From: Paramacrobiotus richtersi
Lineage: Eukaryota; Tardigrada; Eutardigrada; Parachela; Macrobiotidae
Reading direction: 5' to 3'
Assembly: GCA_034698045.1 (NCBI GenBank)
Contig: JAQGAU010000085.1
Coordinates: 1-42,769 of the forward strand
DNA: 42,769 bases
A program made the translations under genes and the position numbers. Every line of letters starts with the position of its first letter. The first letter of the stretch is position 1. The notes under the pieces were generated by a model. It made no database searches. It saw only the letters and a list, made by a program, of their open reading frames with translations, and was not told the DNA's origin. Below are positions 22,340-34,625 of this stretch, in pieces.

Positions 22340-24756
22340 CCACTGGTAAATGTGGCTGTTATGGCTGAACGGTGAATGGCGGGGTGAATGGTTAAATGAG
22401 AATTTATGTTGGCGCACTGGCAGTACAGGCATGCAGTAAGTTACATTGCAGAAACCCTAACAGAAAGTAGCCGTAACACACCGTTTCAACCGGAGCACAC
22501 TCTCCGTTCACCGTTTACTGGTTTATACACTGCACTAACCCTAACACCAGTTTCGGCGTTACTACGTACATTCCAATGATGATGCTGTTGCTTTTTCAGC
22601 AGGTTTTTTGTCTGTTTAATTGGATCCACGTAAAGTTAACAAAGGACCAGAGTCTTGTTACCAAGCAGCATCACTTGCCAGTCGCCATTGATTTGTAAGG
22701 CAATGCAGTTCGAACGTACACACCGCTGCTTGATGTACGGTACATTCATGCATCAATGCTTTGACCTGTATCCCTCATCAAGTAATGTATAAAACCTCCC
22801 TAAGATTAACAACCGCGCAATCCATGTGAATACTCACTTTTCCGCGAACCATGGCTTCGGTCCATGGAATGACCAAAGTTGCCGCCCCCTTCAATCCGCA
22901 TCAAACCAAACCCCGCCACCCCTAGAACCATCCCGGGTCCATAGTCTCCCGTATCCGATTTTCCAGGACAAAGTCGGAAAATGAGCCCGCGCCGCAGTGC
23001 GTGCATTACTTTTCATCTCGCGTCTTGGTTGGTGATTGTCTGCCTGGTTAACGGCAAAACCAACGGCAGTATTCATCGTCTTGTTGATCGCCCGTATCCC
23101 GCAGCATGAAACCAGTGACTTGTTATCCGCACACGACCCATTGTGGATTTCACAGCCCTAGACCCAAGACACCAAACTCTCAGCCGCCCGGGTGGCGCAT
23201 ATCATAATGAAACTGGGGCATGGGATCGTTATGAAGTTGATTGTTTGTGGATATCCTGACAAATAGATTGTTGGATGTGAAGAATCTCGCGTGGGTTAAG
23301 GTCGTGCTTTTGTACACGCGGTTTCTGCAGCGATTATACTCGATCCCTAACAAATCACAACATGTTAGCGTTTCTTCCGCGGTTTGACATTGCCAACCAT
23401 CTCAGATTTCCGTCCCGAGATTGCCACGATTGAGAAGATGATAGAGTTTGCAGGTCATTCTGTCTATTTGACGCGCATAATTCCTTATGGAAGAAGTATG
23501 TCCGGGTGAATATCTAGCCGGAGCGGTCCGGGAACTTGTTCCTCTGGTACCGCCAAGCCATCATCGACAGGTAGTCTAGATCTTATACCGTGACATGCTT
23601 GATGACGGTGATTAGGCGTGCTCCCACATCAAACCGCTATTCGGCGGATTGACGTTTGTACCCCAGCTCTGCCAGGCCGTATTCATGTCTGGGGTAGGGG
23701 GTTGGACCTGATATCCCGGGGAACGTCGGGAATTCAGCTGCCTAGAGCATCAAAAAATGCAGTTTGAACGCACGGTATGAAAGGTTCTGGTCGAAACCGC
23801 TAAATCTCTCGCTGATGCAGCAGGACCTGAAGCTCGGACACGTACCAGTGACCTTTTGTTCACGCCACAAGCGGCGACGTTGCGGACGTACTATAGGATG
23901 CACGGGAATCGCTCCATGGTGTGGCCCACTGCCAAAAACTTGCTGCCCGAGTACGGCAATGCGTGTGCGGAACTGAAATGCACTGGAAACTTCGGAAACG
24001 TCAGTTGCGTTAACAGAACGCTACCTGGCCGATTAATTAAGCATCACTGGATACCTGACCATTAAATGTATGGATTGGCAAAGAAAGCACCGACTGAGTA
24101 CGAGAGTATGCGCCATCGGCTGAGTCGCAAAAAGGATACGGCGCTGGATGTTCTGGATGAGCCGAAGGCGGGCAAGGAGCAGAAGAAAATGAAGAAGGAA
24201 CCGGTATGCTGCGATGGATATTGAGTCCGAGAAAGCGACTAAAGATGCAGACGATTCGACGGAGGTATGGGTAGGGGCGGAGAAGCCGAAAGCAACCAAG
24301 AAGAACCATCCAAAAGGAAAGATGGTGAACCTTCTAAAAAAACGAAGGATGCTGAAATTAATGCTGAAACTACATATTCATTCAGGAACCATAATTGTTG
24401 ACCCCAAAGGAGTTATCCTGGGATTAAAAAACTGAAAGATCTGAAGATAGTGAAGACCTCCGAGGATTGAACACCGACTCGCAGAAAGTGTCTGCAAAGA
24501 AGAAAGAGGCTAAGTTTCTGCAAGAGACCAAAGAAACGAAGAAGTTAACCAAAGGAACGGGAACGAGACCTGCCAAACAGAATGAAACCGATTCTCCGAG
24601 AAAGATGAATCACGGTTCCATAAAAAACCCCAGCTACTGATGACAAGGTCATCGATAACGCGTAATCACCAGCTCAAGACGCGTCTACTGAGCTACAGTA
24701 GATACAAACAAGCAGGCGATGAGGTGGATCATTATTTACCGTAATCCACTTGACAG
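22340..24756. other. long unassigned interval, partly lysine-rich frames
   Basis: No gene could be supported. The plus-strand frames 23,764-24,065 are open for about 70-100 codons without known motifs. Between 24,060 and 24,640 all useful frames are rich in K, E and T with several stops, resembling a decayed low-complexity tail. The CK1 N-lobe expected upstream of 24,757 was not found here. Confidence 0.4.
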
Positions 24757-25970
24757 GTGTGGGCCCCATGGAGCACAACGCCCTAGTGATGGACCTGTTA
24801 GGACCCTCGTTGGAAGACTACTTTCGGGCCATGGAGCGCAAGTGGTCGTTGAAGACGGTGTGTCTGGTAACCAATCAGATCCTAGACCGTATTAAGTACG
24901 TGCACTCCAAAGGATATGTCTACCCGGATATCAAACCGGAGAATTTTCTGACCGGTTTGGTAGAGGAGCACCTGGATGGTACGGTGTACTTGATCGATTT
25001 TGGACTGGCGCAGCAGTTCAAGGATAAGGATACCGGGAGGTACTGTTATGATGAGAATCTCAAGACGCATCCCATCTGCACAATGCGGTAAGGTACCCGA
25101 TCGACATCTTTGTAAGCGTGAGACTGTTTATTACTGCGCAAATTTCATAGCATGTACGTAGTTTTGTATGCAAAGCAAAGGTCATGGCGCGTATAATGCT
25201 TCTTTAAACAGGTTTTTTAGTATTTCAAGAACCAAATTCCAAATTTCAACACATGCAGCATCGCTTGCAGTTACGCATTCTTGACAATTGACTCGATTAA
25301 ATCGCGAAATACTAGCAGAACAAATACAGTTTGATCTACCATAGCGATTTTAACCAGTAAAAACAGACGAATTTAGAGATATCGTTTATACTTTAAGTCC
25401 CTCTTGTGATTTCTTGTTGCTTATTGGGTTATTAGGATGCCATCAGTACGCAATAACACACAGTTGCATAAACAGCATCTTAAGCGGAAACAATTCTTCT
25501 TTCAGTTACATGAGCGTCCGTTCACATGAAGGCCGCTCCCAATCCTACCGCGACGACCTGGAATCCATCGGCTACCTTATCATCTACTTCCTCCGCGGCC
25601 GGCTCCCATGGCAAGGCCTCGGCATCAAAGACCGTCAGAAAAAGGTCAAAGCCGTTGGCCCAAAAAAGAAAACCATCCCTCTGGATGAGCTGTGCCAAAA
25701 CTGTCCCCCGCAGCTCCAGGAGTACATCAAATATGTCCGCAGTATCCAGTTCTACGCCGAACCCAAGTACGACCGTCTCCGGTATTCTTTGCCGGTGTGA
25801 TGCAGGCCAACGGGTGGGGGGATGATGGGAAGGTGGACTGGGTGGGACGGCCGCGTCCGACAGATAGCGTCCGACGGATCATTTACGAAATCCGAGAAAT
25901 AACAGCCGAAAGCCGAATGAGAAGTCAAAGAGGCGACGGGCATGAATCTTCGGAAGAAACATAACAACCA
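24757..25970 (+). pseudogene. casein kinase 1 family protein kinase, N-lobe missing and frameshifted
   Basis: Ser/Thr kinase relic of the CK1 family. Exon 24757-25087 begins after a TGACAG acceptor and reads NALVMDLLGPSLEDYF, then YVHSKGYVYPDIKPENFL and VYLIDFGLAQQF. A 418-bp GT-AG intron (25088-25505) splits the segment that joins to MRYMSV; exon 2 continues SYRDDLESIGYLIIYF, LPWQGL and a CK1 C-lobe. The catalytic HRD is YPD here: the aspartate is kept, the arginine is not. At about 25,783 the frame shifts; the next frame resumes with FFAGVMQANGW and DDGKVDW as CK1 proteins do. No glycine loop or ATP-binding lysine lies upstream within reach. The C-lobe is GC-rich and well preserved, so the damage may be recent. 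Confidence 0.83.
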
Positions 25971-26320
25971 ACGGAATATGATGCAAGGTCAACAGCCGAA
26001 GACAAAGAAGAATTAAAACCCGCTGGATGGAGAGTTATCATCCTGACCGACGAGAACTTCAGTGACACATTCATCCAAAAAGGGAAGGGATCATGGCATG
26101 TGGGGTTTCTACGCACCCTGGCAAATCACTGGGAGTGTCCCTACACTCAAGCTGTTCCCACCTGGTTCCAAAGAACCAAACAAACGTCGTTATCTACGAA
26201 CTATCCGACCTAACAGTACTAACTATAGGAAAATGGGTCAGCACTGAACTAGCAGAAGTTATTCCCGCCCCAAAAATCTCCCAAAATAACGGATCCCAAT
26301 CACTCTTCGATTAAGCATGC
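25970..26320 (+). other. open frames downstream of the CK1 relic
   Basis: Two forward frames run on from the kinase, one containing WRVIILTDENFSDTFIQKGK and the other ending in LAEVIPAPKISQNNGSQSLF. They may be the shifted C-terminal extension of the kinase. I do not recognise the domain. Confidence 0.3.
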
Positions 26321-27181
26321 ATTAGCGTGCAGCGTCCATCCACATATGCTCGACTGTAAAGCTACGTGCTGGATTGATTATCTCAAGATTTTAATACTAC
26401 TTAATAATTCCGATTGTGGAATTGTGGAAACGGTGTTACTAATTCTCACAAATAACTGTTGACAACATGCATTGCAAATGGCTTTATTTGCCGGGAATAT
26501 GGGATGGTCGTGCATACCGGTCGAAGTTTTAAGAAAACACTGCCCCCAACCTGGAACGGTGATCGCCTACAATTAGCGCCGTTGCGTCACGCGTACCCGC
26601 ATATACTTTCATTGTACCCAACCTGATGACATAATGTCCTAACAAAGCAAGAAACCTAACAAATTCTGACAAATACTAAGAGAATGCAGATCTGCTTCTT
26701 CTCATTGTTTCGTATGTCAAGGTCTCGCAGCGAATGCACAGCAGCCAGACATTGCGCGTACAAAACGAGCACTACGAATGCCGCCGTAGTATTTCTGTTG
26801 TTGATATATTCCTGTAGATTAATTTGAACAAATGTAAGATATCACGACGCATGGTCCCATCCGGTTTTTTCAAAGACTGTCGAACTACCGTATTAACGCA
26901 CGTGCATCAGTAAGTTTTTTTCCAGTTTATTTTATTCGTTGTTTGTAATAGACGCAATAATCTAAGCAACCCATATTTATTGTGTTGATATTCCTGAAGT
27001 CAAGGTTTTCAAAGGTTACAATGTCATACCAAACCATTTTATCCTTAGTTCCCATGGGTTACCTTTGCATGCAATTCTTGCCTAAGAATGTTAGTATTAC
27101 TACCTTTTAGTCTTCCACCATTTCATTAGAATGGATCTAAGAGAGAACTCTATATTATTACCATAATCCAACACACTCGTT
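26320..27181. other. interval without a supported gene
   Basis: AT-rich sequence with no long frame and no clear repeat. It probably includes the upstream region of the helicase-like gene. Confidence 0.45.
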
Positions 27182-29506
27182 ATGACATCCAGTCGTAACA
27201 CCTCTGTACCAACAATCTCGAAAGCCAAAGCTAAAAGTATTCTTTTGTCAGCATGTCAGCGGTACACACATACCATTACCGACTATCTGCCAGGTGGATT
27301 ATGTGACGCTATAGAATATTTTGCGGTTTCTCGAAGATCAAAGTCATCATCCGTTTTTATGTCACTGATTGCCACCACGGCTACTCTGATGGCAGGAAAA
27401 GCGTTTGTCCGCCCTATAGCTTGGGGAGAGAGGTTACTTTGTCCTGCGCTTAATTTGCTATTAATTGCAAACCCCGGAAGCGGGAAGTCGCAGGCGCTTG
27501 AATTTTTCTGCACGGATATTCTGACAACAGTAGGAAACCTTACAAAACGACAATACGTTGACGCACCAAACACCTTCAAAGGTAAAGCATCTAAATTATC
27601 ATCCACGTAATAACATTAGTAGCAATGCAGCGGTCTACATTAATGCTGGGAGGGATAACAAACCAGATGGGTAAAGTAATGCGCTTGGTGAAGTTCGGTT
27701 TACGCATCTTATACATGGGACGAAGCCACTGATTGCTATAAATGTAATACCCGAATTATTTTTCCGTCATCTTTAGTTGGACACGACGTTTCTTTCTCTG
27801 CTCAGTATTCAAATTGTGGTAGTTTTTAATGGTTCATTTAATATTTTTTAGCTTTCCGAAAGTTCATGAATAGAACCAACGGATTCGGGAGTATCATCGT
27901 AGATGAGATATTCAACATCTTGATAAGTTTGGCTAACGATGTCGGTGGAGCATTGGCAGTGCTGAATAAAGCGTGGTGTGGACAGCCGCTCAACGTTTCG
28001 TATGGAAGTGTGGAGGGAATTAATGTTCCACAATCATGTGTTACAATGTTCGGGACCATACACCCAGCAAGCTATCACTCTTTGCTTAATAATGTTTGGG
28101 TCCAAGGAAACGGATATGAGGATAGATGGCTATGTTCCGTTGTTGACGATATCGTAGCCGATCTTTCAGAAGCAGGCGAAAAACTGAAAACTCCTGCGCC
28201 AAATGTTCGATTTCCAGATTTCTGTGCCTTATTTGCGGAATATTACAACAGATCAGAACGCCATGTGTACACGTTGAGCAAGGATGCGTATCAGTTTCTA
28301 TGCGAAATTTCAAAGGAAGAAATGGAACTGAGGTAAATCTCAAATCATGAAAACTTCTACGAGCTACATTAAGAAAACTCCTTTATGAAGGAAATTTCGC
28401 AGAAAACCTTCTTCATAAAATAAAGTATTACCAGATCACTTGTCATATCTTACGAAATGGAATATCAGAAAAGGAACAAGAAACGGATGCTATGAACATG
28501 CATAAAATGTTTTAGTCTACAAAGTGCCGCATTAAGCGTGTTTTTGTTGCGCTATTGTATTGAAGTTACGTTTACGTCGCATTTCATTGCATTCACAAAG
28601 ATTATTTTTAGAGCTAGAGAAAACATCGAACTTGTTTCGAACGGATCGAGCAGCAAATATGCGACTCAATCATCCAAGTTAGAGGACAATACCGTGAAAT
28701 TCAGCCTAGTACTCCATTGCTTAACATACGGACTACTGTCGTTCTTGGAAACAGGCGCTATCGATATTCCATCAGAAATTCAGCTGCAGACACTGCAAAA
28801 GGCCGTCAAGTATGTGACTGTGTCAAGTCAGGTATCCGCCTTTTTCCACAATGATACGATGTGTGAAGGTGACGACCTCATGAAGGAACTCCTGAGTTTG
28901 CCAGGTCCTTATCATACACTGCGCATCGCTAAAGAAGCCTATCGTTCAACAAAGCATGTATTATGTGGTTTGACTGAGCAACAATATGATGCAAGCATTA
29001 AGCAGCTGGCCAATTTGAAACTTGGACAGTACCACAAAGTTACTTTTCGTAACAGGGAGATTACAGCGTTTTTTAAATGCCCACCGCATTTGATCGACAA
29101 GAGTTATCTTATAAATTTGGGAGTAATGCCTGTGGAATACAAGCGAATCTTTTTTGAAAAACCTAAATTGTCATCGAGTCGATTACAGAAAGGTGGTGAA
29201 TCGTTGGCAGGCCTCCTAGATTGTCTGAAGGAAAACAACCCATACTTGGGAGTCATGGAACAAACTGAGGCTAACAGCGATGATCATGGGGCAGTCGAAC
29301 GAATGGATCCTACATGTTCAAATATAAGAGAGTCCCTTACGGATGGGGGAACAACTGGAGACACGGAAACTCTACATCCAGCTAAACGATTTTGTCCAAT
29401 GGAGGAATTAGGACCAAAAACTGAAGCCCCGGACCCAAATTCTGCATATGAGCATATCATGGGGATCGACGAAATGATCTATGGTCAATTATTATTTCGC
29501 GGATAA
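27182..29506 (+). CDS. P-loop ATPase resembling DUF3987 primase-helicase proteins, three exons
   Basis: Probable replicative helicase-type ATPase. Exons 27182-27581, 27852-28332 and 28516-29506 join in phase to 623 residues, with both introns GT-AG (270 and 183 bp). Exon 1 has a Walker A at residues 96-103 in LLIANPGSGKSQALEFF. Exon 2 has a Walker B-like GSIIVDEIFNIL (D151, E152), then SYGSVEGINVPQSCVTMFGT and GNGYEDRWL, where the arginine sits at the place of an arginine finger. Exon 3 carries the helical C-part KFSLVLHCLTYGLLSF followed by the paired-helix region usual in DUF3987 proteins. The last 130 residues are acidic and low in motifs. DUF3987 proteins are best known from bacteria, phages and mobile elements, so an intron-bearing copy is unusual. 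The family call is from motif order and needs a profile search; the ATPase call is firmer. Confidence 0.78.
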
Positions 29507-29695
29507 GTAATATCATGTGATGGCATTATTAATAGAACTCATTATTCTTTAATTAAACTGCTTCAGAAAGATTAAAGTTATGTACCAAAAGATGTTGTTG
29601 TCTGCGAAATATACCATAACAGTTCTCCTGCACGGTGCTATGACAATCGCTTCCGGGAGGGGCGCACTCCATTGCTTATTTTCACAAATCTAGCT

Positions 29696-30085
29696 TCAAA
29701 AACGTTGTAGCCTATGAGTCATCCGTATGGAACAAATCCTCCACTCGCACACATTGACCTCGAAACTTCTCAACTCCGTCTGGACAATCTCTGTTTGGGT
29801 TGCAACGGATTTGACGCGGCTGTTGTGCTGTAGAACTACACAGTGGGTTTTCCGGATTGGCTTGGATGGCAGCATTACAGGGGCTTCGCGGCCACAGGGT
29901 TGGAGAATCCTTGCTGTAGCACTATTCGAGAAAGATGTTGCTGCAGATTCCTTGCCCGGTTGCAAAGTGATATCCGTTTGAGAAACGTTAGTTCCGTTTG
30001 TGTAGTCGCCAGTCTCGAAGTGTTCCGTACTTACTGCTGCATCGTAGCATTCGGGTTTGGCTTTTCTTTCTTGATCGTGAAGGGG
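29696..30085 (-). pseudogene. tail fragment of the coiled-coil gene family, inverted
   Basis: Minus-strand copy of the segment at 15,010-15,400: VMLPSKP, LQHNSRVKSVATQTEIVQTE and VNVCEWRICS match VMLPSKP, LRHNSRVKSVTTQLEIVQTG and VDVCEQGICS. It is a fragment in the opposite orientation to the main copy, ended by stops. No function can be given. Confidence 0.7.
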
Positions 30086-30689
30086 TTAAACAGCTAGGCA
30101 GCACTCTGTTGGATAAGTTCCGGTAGATCAAAATAATGTTATCATCATATACATTTTATGTATGATATCATATCGTTCCATTCAAAATAATTTTCTTTCA
30201 TCGGCTAGGGCGGAAATACATAAGTTCCTAAATTGTCAACACTTATTTGCAACAAAACACCCGAGAATTCGTGACTATTATTTGTGCTCGCTTGTTATTA
30301 TAAATCTAAAATAATAGCATCATCTGAGTTATTCTCAGATGTAATCATTTTGGTACCGTGACACGTACACTCTCAGATGGACTGATGCTAACCACCCATT
30401 GTTGTCATGCATAAATAAAGCTCCCTTATCTGAGCTACTCTGTGAAGTGAAGCTGGCTTGCAAAGGCCAGTTAGTTCTTTCCCTCTGATTCCCAAAAAAA
30501 AAAAAAGAAAACATCCGTCACCATATCGCATCGGCGCTTTCGTCCGGGCCCGTTGGATGGAACAAACATGTCGACGACAGCATACTACATAACTATACCT
30601 CGAGTACGCAGTACCTCGAGTACGAGCGCTCCATTCCAGCAAGAAACGATCCAACTATTCAGCAGTACATCCGGCTTCACTGAGTTGTC

Positions 30690-31690
30690 CTTGTCTCCAA
30701 GCAACCTAACTGAGATCGTATTGTACTACAAGTCTGCGCACGACGCTCGCTGTTCCTGAACCATGCGAATACACAAACAATGCTACGGAGAACTTAGCTG
30801 GAAATTGACAATAATTTTCTCAGTTTCCTAATAAAGTCCGCTACTTCTAGTATATGCTCTTGTGGACACGTGATGGCCATGCTCAACGCATGGCTAATAA
30901 TATTGCAAAAATCACCAGCAGAAATTACATGATATGACGCTACAATAATGATATGAGATATCAGACAACGGCATACTTCAAAGGCTTTTCCAAGACTATT
31001 GATCATTCATCACAAAGCATCTAAAATGAATCGATTCAAAAACGGCTTAATAGTAAGCCTGGATGTATTCTTGGAACATGACCTTACGTAAACCAGTTAC
31101 CCGTTGAGAATGGTGGTGCTGTTGAGAAATAACAGGTTTGTTGGTCCGAAGTGCATTAGGGATCGGAGGTTTTCATTCTCACTGCTGACTGCTGTGCAAT
31201 ATAACACTGTTATCACTGACACAGATACTCTTACTTTGTATAGTACACTGCTTATCTTCGGTTCGTAAAGTTTGTACTCTGTTTTGTAGATATTTTAAAG
31301 ACAGGTTCTGTGATCGTTCAAAAAAAAATTTCAAGATCACTGTTGCACGTCTGTCTTGTGTAGATACGCGGTGAGCAAACAGCGGAAAAACCACCAGTTG
31401 GAGCAACCGGATCTGTATCTCTGCCAAGTCCGGAAGTTCCTTGGGGCGCTCTGAGGTAGCGTTCGCGGCGATGAGTTTGCTGTTATTGCCGTGCGAACGG
31501 GACGTTCTATTGCCCTGTTGAAGTCAGTTGTCGAAATGTTAATCTGAAACGCCGCGCATGGTGGTTTGGTTTTATCGCCTTACGAGCAAACCATTGCTGC
31601 GTTCAGTGACACTCACTTGGACACACTTGATATCGACCAGCAATTTGTACATTTGCGTATGGCCGCGGCTTATGGTGAGACCACCAAGTG
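30690..31690 (+). pseudogene. degraded copy A3 of the local gene family
   Basis: Matches 10,610-11,900 over much of its length. Landmarks are the ATGAATCGATTCAAAAA block at 31,026, a TGTGTAG acceptor, then GATACGCGGTGAGC at 31,363 followed by an exon-like block in which copy A2 reads KTTELEQLDLYLSKVQEF and this copy is interrupted by a stop near 31,453. It lies next to the inverted tail fragment, so the family has been rearranged. The product is unknown. Confidence 0.6.
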
Positions 31691-34620
31691 CACCGCAGTC
31701 TGTAGTTCTACTATATAGGTATGATTTTGATCAAAAGGTCACCAAGAAGAGGTGGAGCATCGCCTCTGGACAACAGCCATTGTTTTCTTGGATGATTCCG
31801 GTCGGACGGCGTTCTCTTTGGCGGCTGCCAGGAGCCACTACCGTAAATACGTTTCAGCGCTTCCTGCTATTATACTTTTGGATGAATTATCAGTTATGCT
31901 TTAACAATTACGGACTCTTTTCCCGTATACTTTGGGACATCACTGCATGATGCAGACAAGGTTGGGGTACGCTTCACCTACTCAGACTGTTAACTTTGGC
32001 GCTACCTTGTTTTCCAGTGATACACATAGCAAACGCAAATGAGTTCACATTCGGTGACGTTTCGCATAATACGGCCCTCCATTTACCCGTCGCGAACAAC
32101 ACAGCCGACGCAATGCCGAACATCCCCCAACGCCCTCACCAATGCGGCGATGGTAATGCAGGCTGTCACTAAGGAAAAAGTCCCGGCTCTGGCTTTCGTC
32201 AACATCAAGTACTGGAGGCTTATCGTAATGCAACACTCCTTCGCATACACGACTGTTGTGTTGGACCCACGGTGCATCTGCCAAGCGTCATGAAAAGTTA
32301 GTAGGTAACTTAACAGAATCCGGTCGTAACCGCTTAAGCAAGTTGGTAATTGATTTTTTTGCAGCGCTGTTTGGATCGAAGTATGACGACTGGAAAGTGT
32401 GACGAACATAGCCCCTATGTAGGTTGAGATCGCTGTTCAATGATTGTGGTAAAAAAGTTATGTCGGGTTTTCGCACGGAATTTGACTTCCCAATACTGCA
32501 TCATTCTACAAATGCCGAGAAAAGCAAAGAGCCGTTTAAGAGCCTGGCAGTGCCAATGCGAGCGCTCAATCTTCAGTAATGAATCCGATATTTCTCTTCT
32601 CCGTAATCCAAATGACCGGCAAGAGATTAACAAAACCGAATAACTTTACACAGATAGTGTTTAACAGATAAAGTGTCTTCGAGGTTATCCTATTTGTGTC
32701 TAGGCATCATTCTGGCATCCAACCTCGTCTTTGTTCCTCGTGCTATCCTACATGACGAAGTTATATGGGCGTTCCGGAACTATTTCAAGGATACACTGGC
32801 TTTGCTGGCACTGGGGAGAGGAATGGCCCTGATTATCATTTTGCTGAAGGAACTGGCTGAACTGCGATCCGAAGTAAGCTATTTTACAGTTTGGAACAGA
32901 TATTTGCAATGAGAAGCTGAACAAGGTCGATCGTTTTCTTAAACATGATCGAGTTGTCGAACCGTCGAGTTGTCGGTTCGAGGGTTTATGAAGAATTTCT
33001 GAATGTACAAACAGCTTCCTTGAACATTAACACGATAATTATGGACGAAGCATCGGTCGCCGCATTTCATCGAGAAACTGTGATGCATGAGTCATCTAAG
33101 TACAAGTTGCTCTGTTAAATGTTCTGTTGTGACGATATTTCTGGCGTGGTGTAATCTGCTCCGTTTTTTCCGTCCGTAAGTTACAATTCCTTTACGTTTA
33201 CCACTATTCATTGGTAAAAGCTATCGAAAAATTAGCGTGTATTATAGTTAACTACCGTTTATCGACAGAATATGTTAAGTTTTACAAAGCTCATTTTGCT
33301 AATGTTCCCTCCATAAGCTCGATAATGTTTTTCTTTTAGTTTTGGAACATTCAATATCTACTCCTTCGTGACACTGAAGTATCCGGATTCTTCTTCAACC
33401 TGACGACCACTTTTACCGACGCCTCCAGCCCACTATTCCAGACCAAGATCTCACCCGAACATCGCTAAAAACACCAAAACAAGGTATGTCCTTTTTTAAC
33501 CCGGCATATACCTAGTCGCAAAATCCTTCGTACAGGAGGCCCTGGAGCCTGACGACCTACGTACATCCCACCATAACATATTCAGCTCAGGTCTACGAAT
33601 CAACACCACGACCATCGGGGATCTGGAGTCATTAGACAACTTCCTGTACCCATTATTCGACGAGGAGATCCCTTACCCGTAACTGGCTTTCTTATACAAA
33701 GCCATGTTCCCGGTGCGTTTGCCCCATTGGCTCAATAATTGGCTCGGCATCACCTCTTTGGTATCAAGAACGTTTGAACGAGATTTATTTCTTGTGATGT
33801 TTAAGGTACTGGCATTACTTAATGCCACCTTTCTCATTCTATTCTTGTGCATAAATAGCATGTAATAGGTGGCAAATAAATCACTGAAAATTAGGTACCA
33901 AGGGTAATTTTTAAGAGGGGAATTGCATCCATGGTACTGAGTAATAATGATGTACCAGGCGTAACTTTAGCTTTACAGTCCGCAAACATTGCCAGGAACA
34001 GACTCTTCAAACCGTTCATCCAATTAAAGGAACATATTATCCTCTGAAACGGAAAACCCAACTGGAACAAAGAAATTCCACAACAGTCTACCGAAAACTA
34101 CCATGCGTCTAAAACGAGTTGCACTAACTTTAACGAACGGATCATGCTGCATAATAGTTCCCTACATAACCGCTTATGCCTGCTCGTTGGACAATGATAC
34201 CGTCCCCCACCGAACAGAAGTATACCGGATCGGGAATCCGCAAATACCATATGCTATCTACGCTGTCAGCTGGAAATAGAATCGTGTGAGATTCAAAATG
34301 TTCGGCAAGGAACCGGGACCCAAAGCCTGGCATTCACTCCCAGAAACCGCGATTACTTTGCTGTTTGTTGAGCCCCAACTTCAAGCTCTGAGCTTGGTGA
34401 TCTTTTCTGAAGCATGTTTTCTGAAGCAAGCATGTTTTCTGAACCACCAGAGAAAAAGCTGAATGTTTTAAAAAGCTGTTCTCGTGGGAGGACTTACTGC
34501 CTAACTGCGGCTGGGTACATCGCCGGGCTTACATACGTACATGTACTGTAGATACGTATTTGATTGTCTGAATATAATACACGTACCAAGCGGTTTCATC
34601 TGCTTTAACTTATACTAAAA
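31690..34620. other. long unassigned interval with one exon-like block
   Basis: No gene was identified. Forward frames at 32,673-32,912 are hydrophobic, and one at 33,340-33,468 starts after a TTCTTTTAG acceptor-like site. A block at 33,536-33,682 follows TACAG, stays open 48 codons to a TAA, is GC-richer than its flanks and reads GDLESLDNFLYPLFDEEIPY near its end. This may be a terminal exon of an unknown gene. A short repeat GCATGTTTTCTGAA occurs at about 34,410-34,440. Confidence 0.35.
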
Positions 34621-34625
34621 AGCGT

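Noticed and set aside
32975..32998. tRNA gene suggested by GGTTCGAGGG
   Set aside because: It resembles a B box, but no acceptor stem, A box or anticodon arm could be folded around it.
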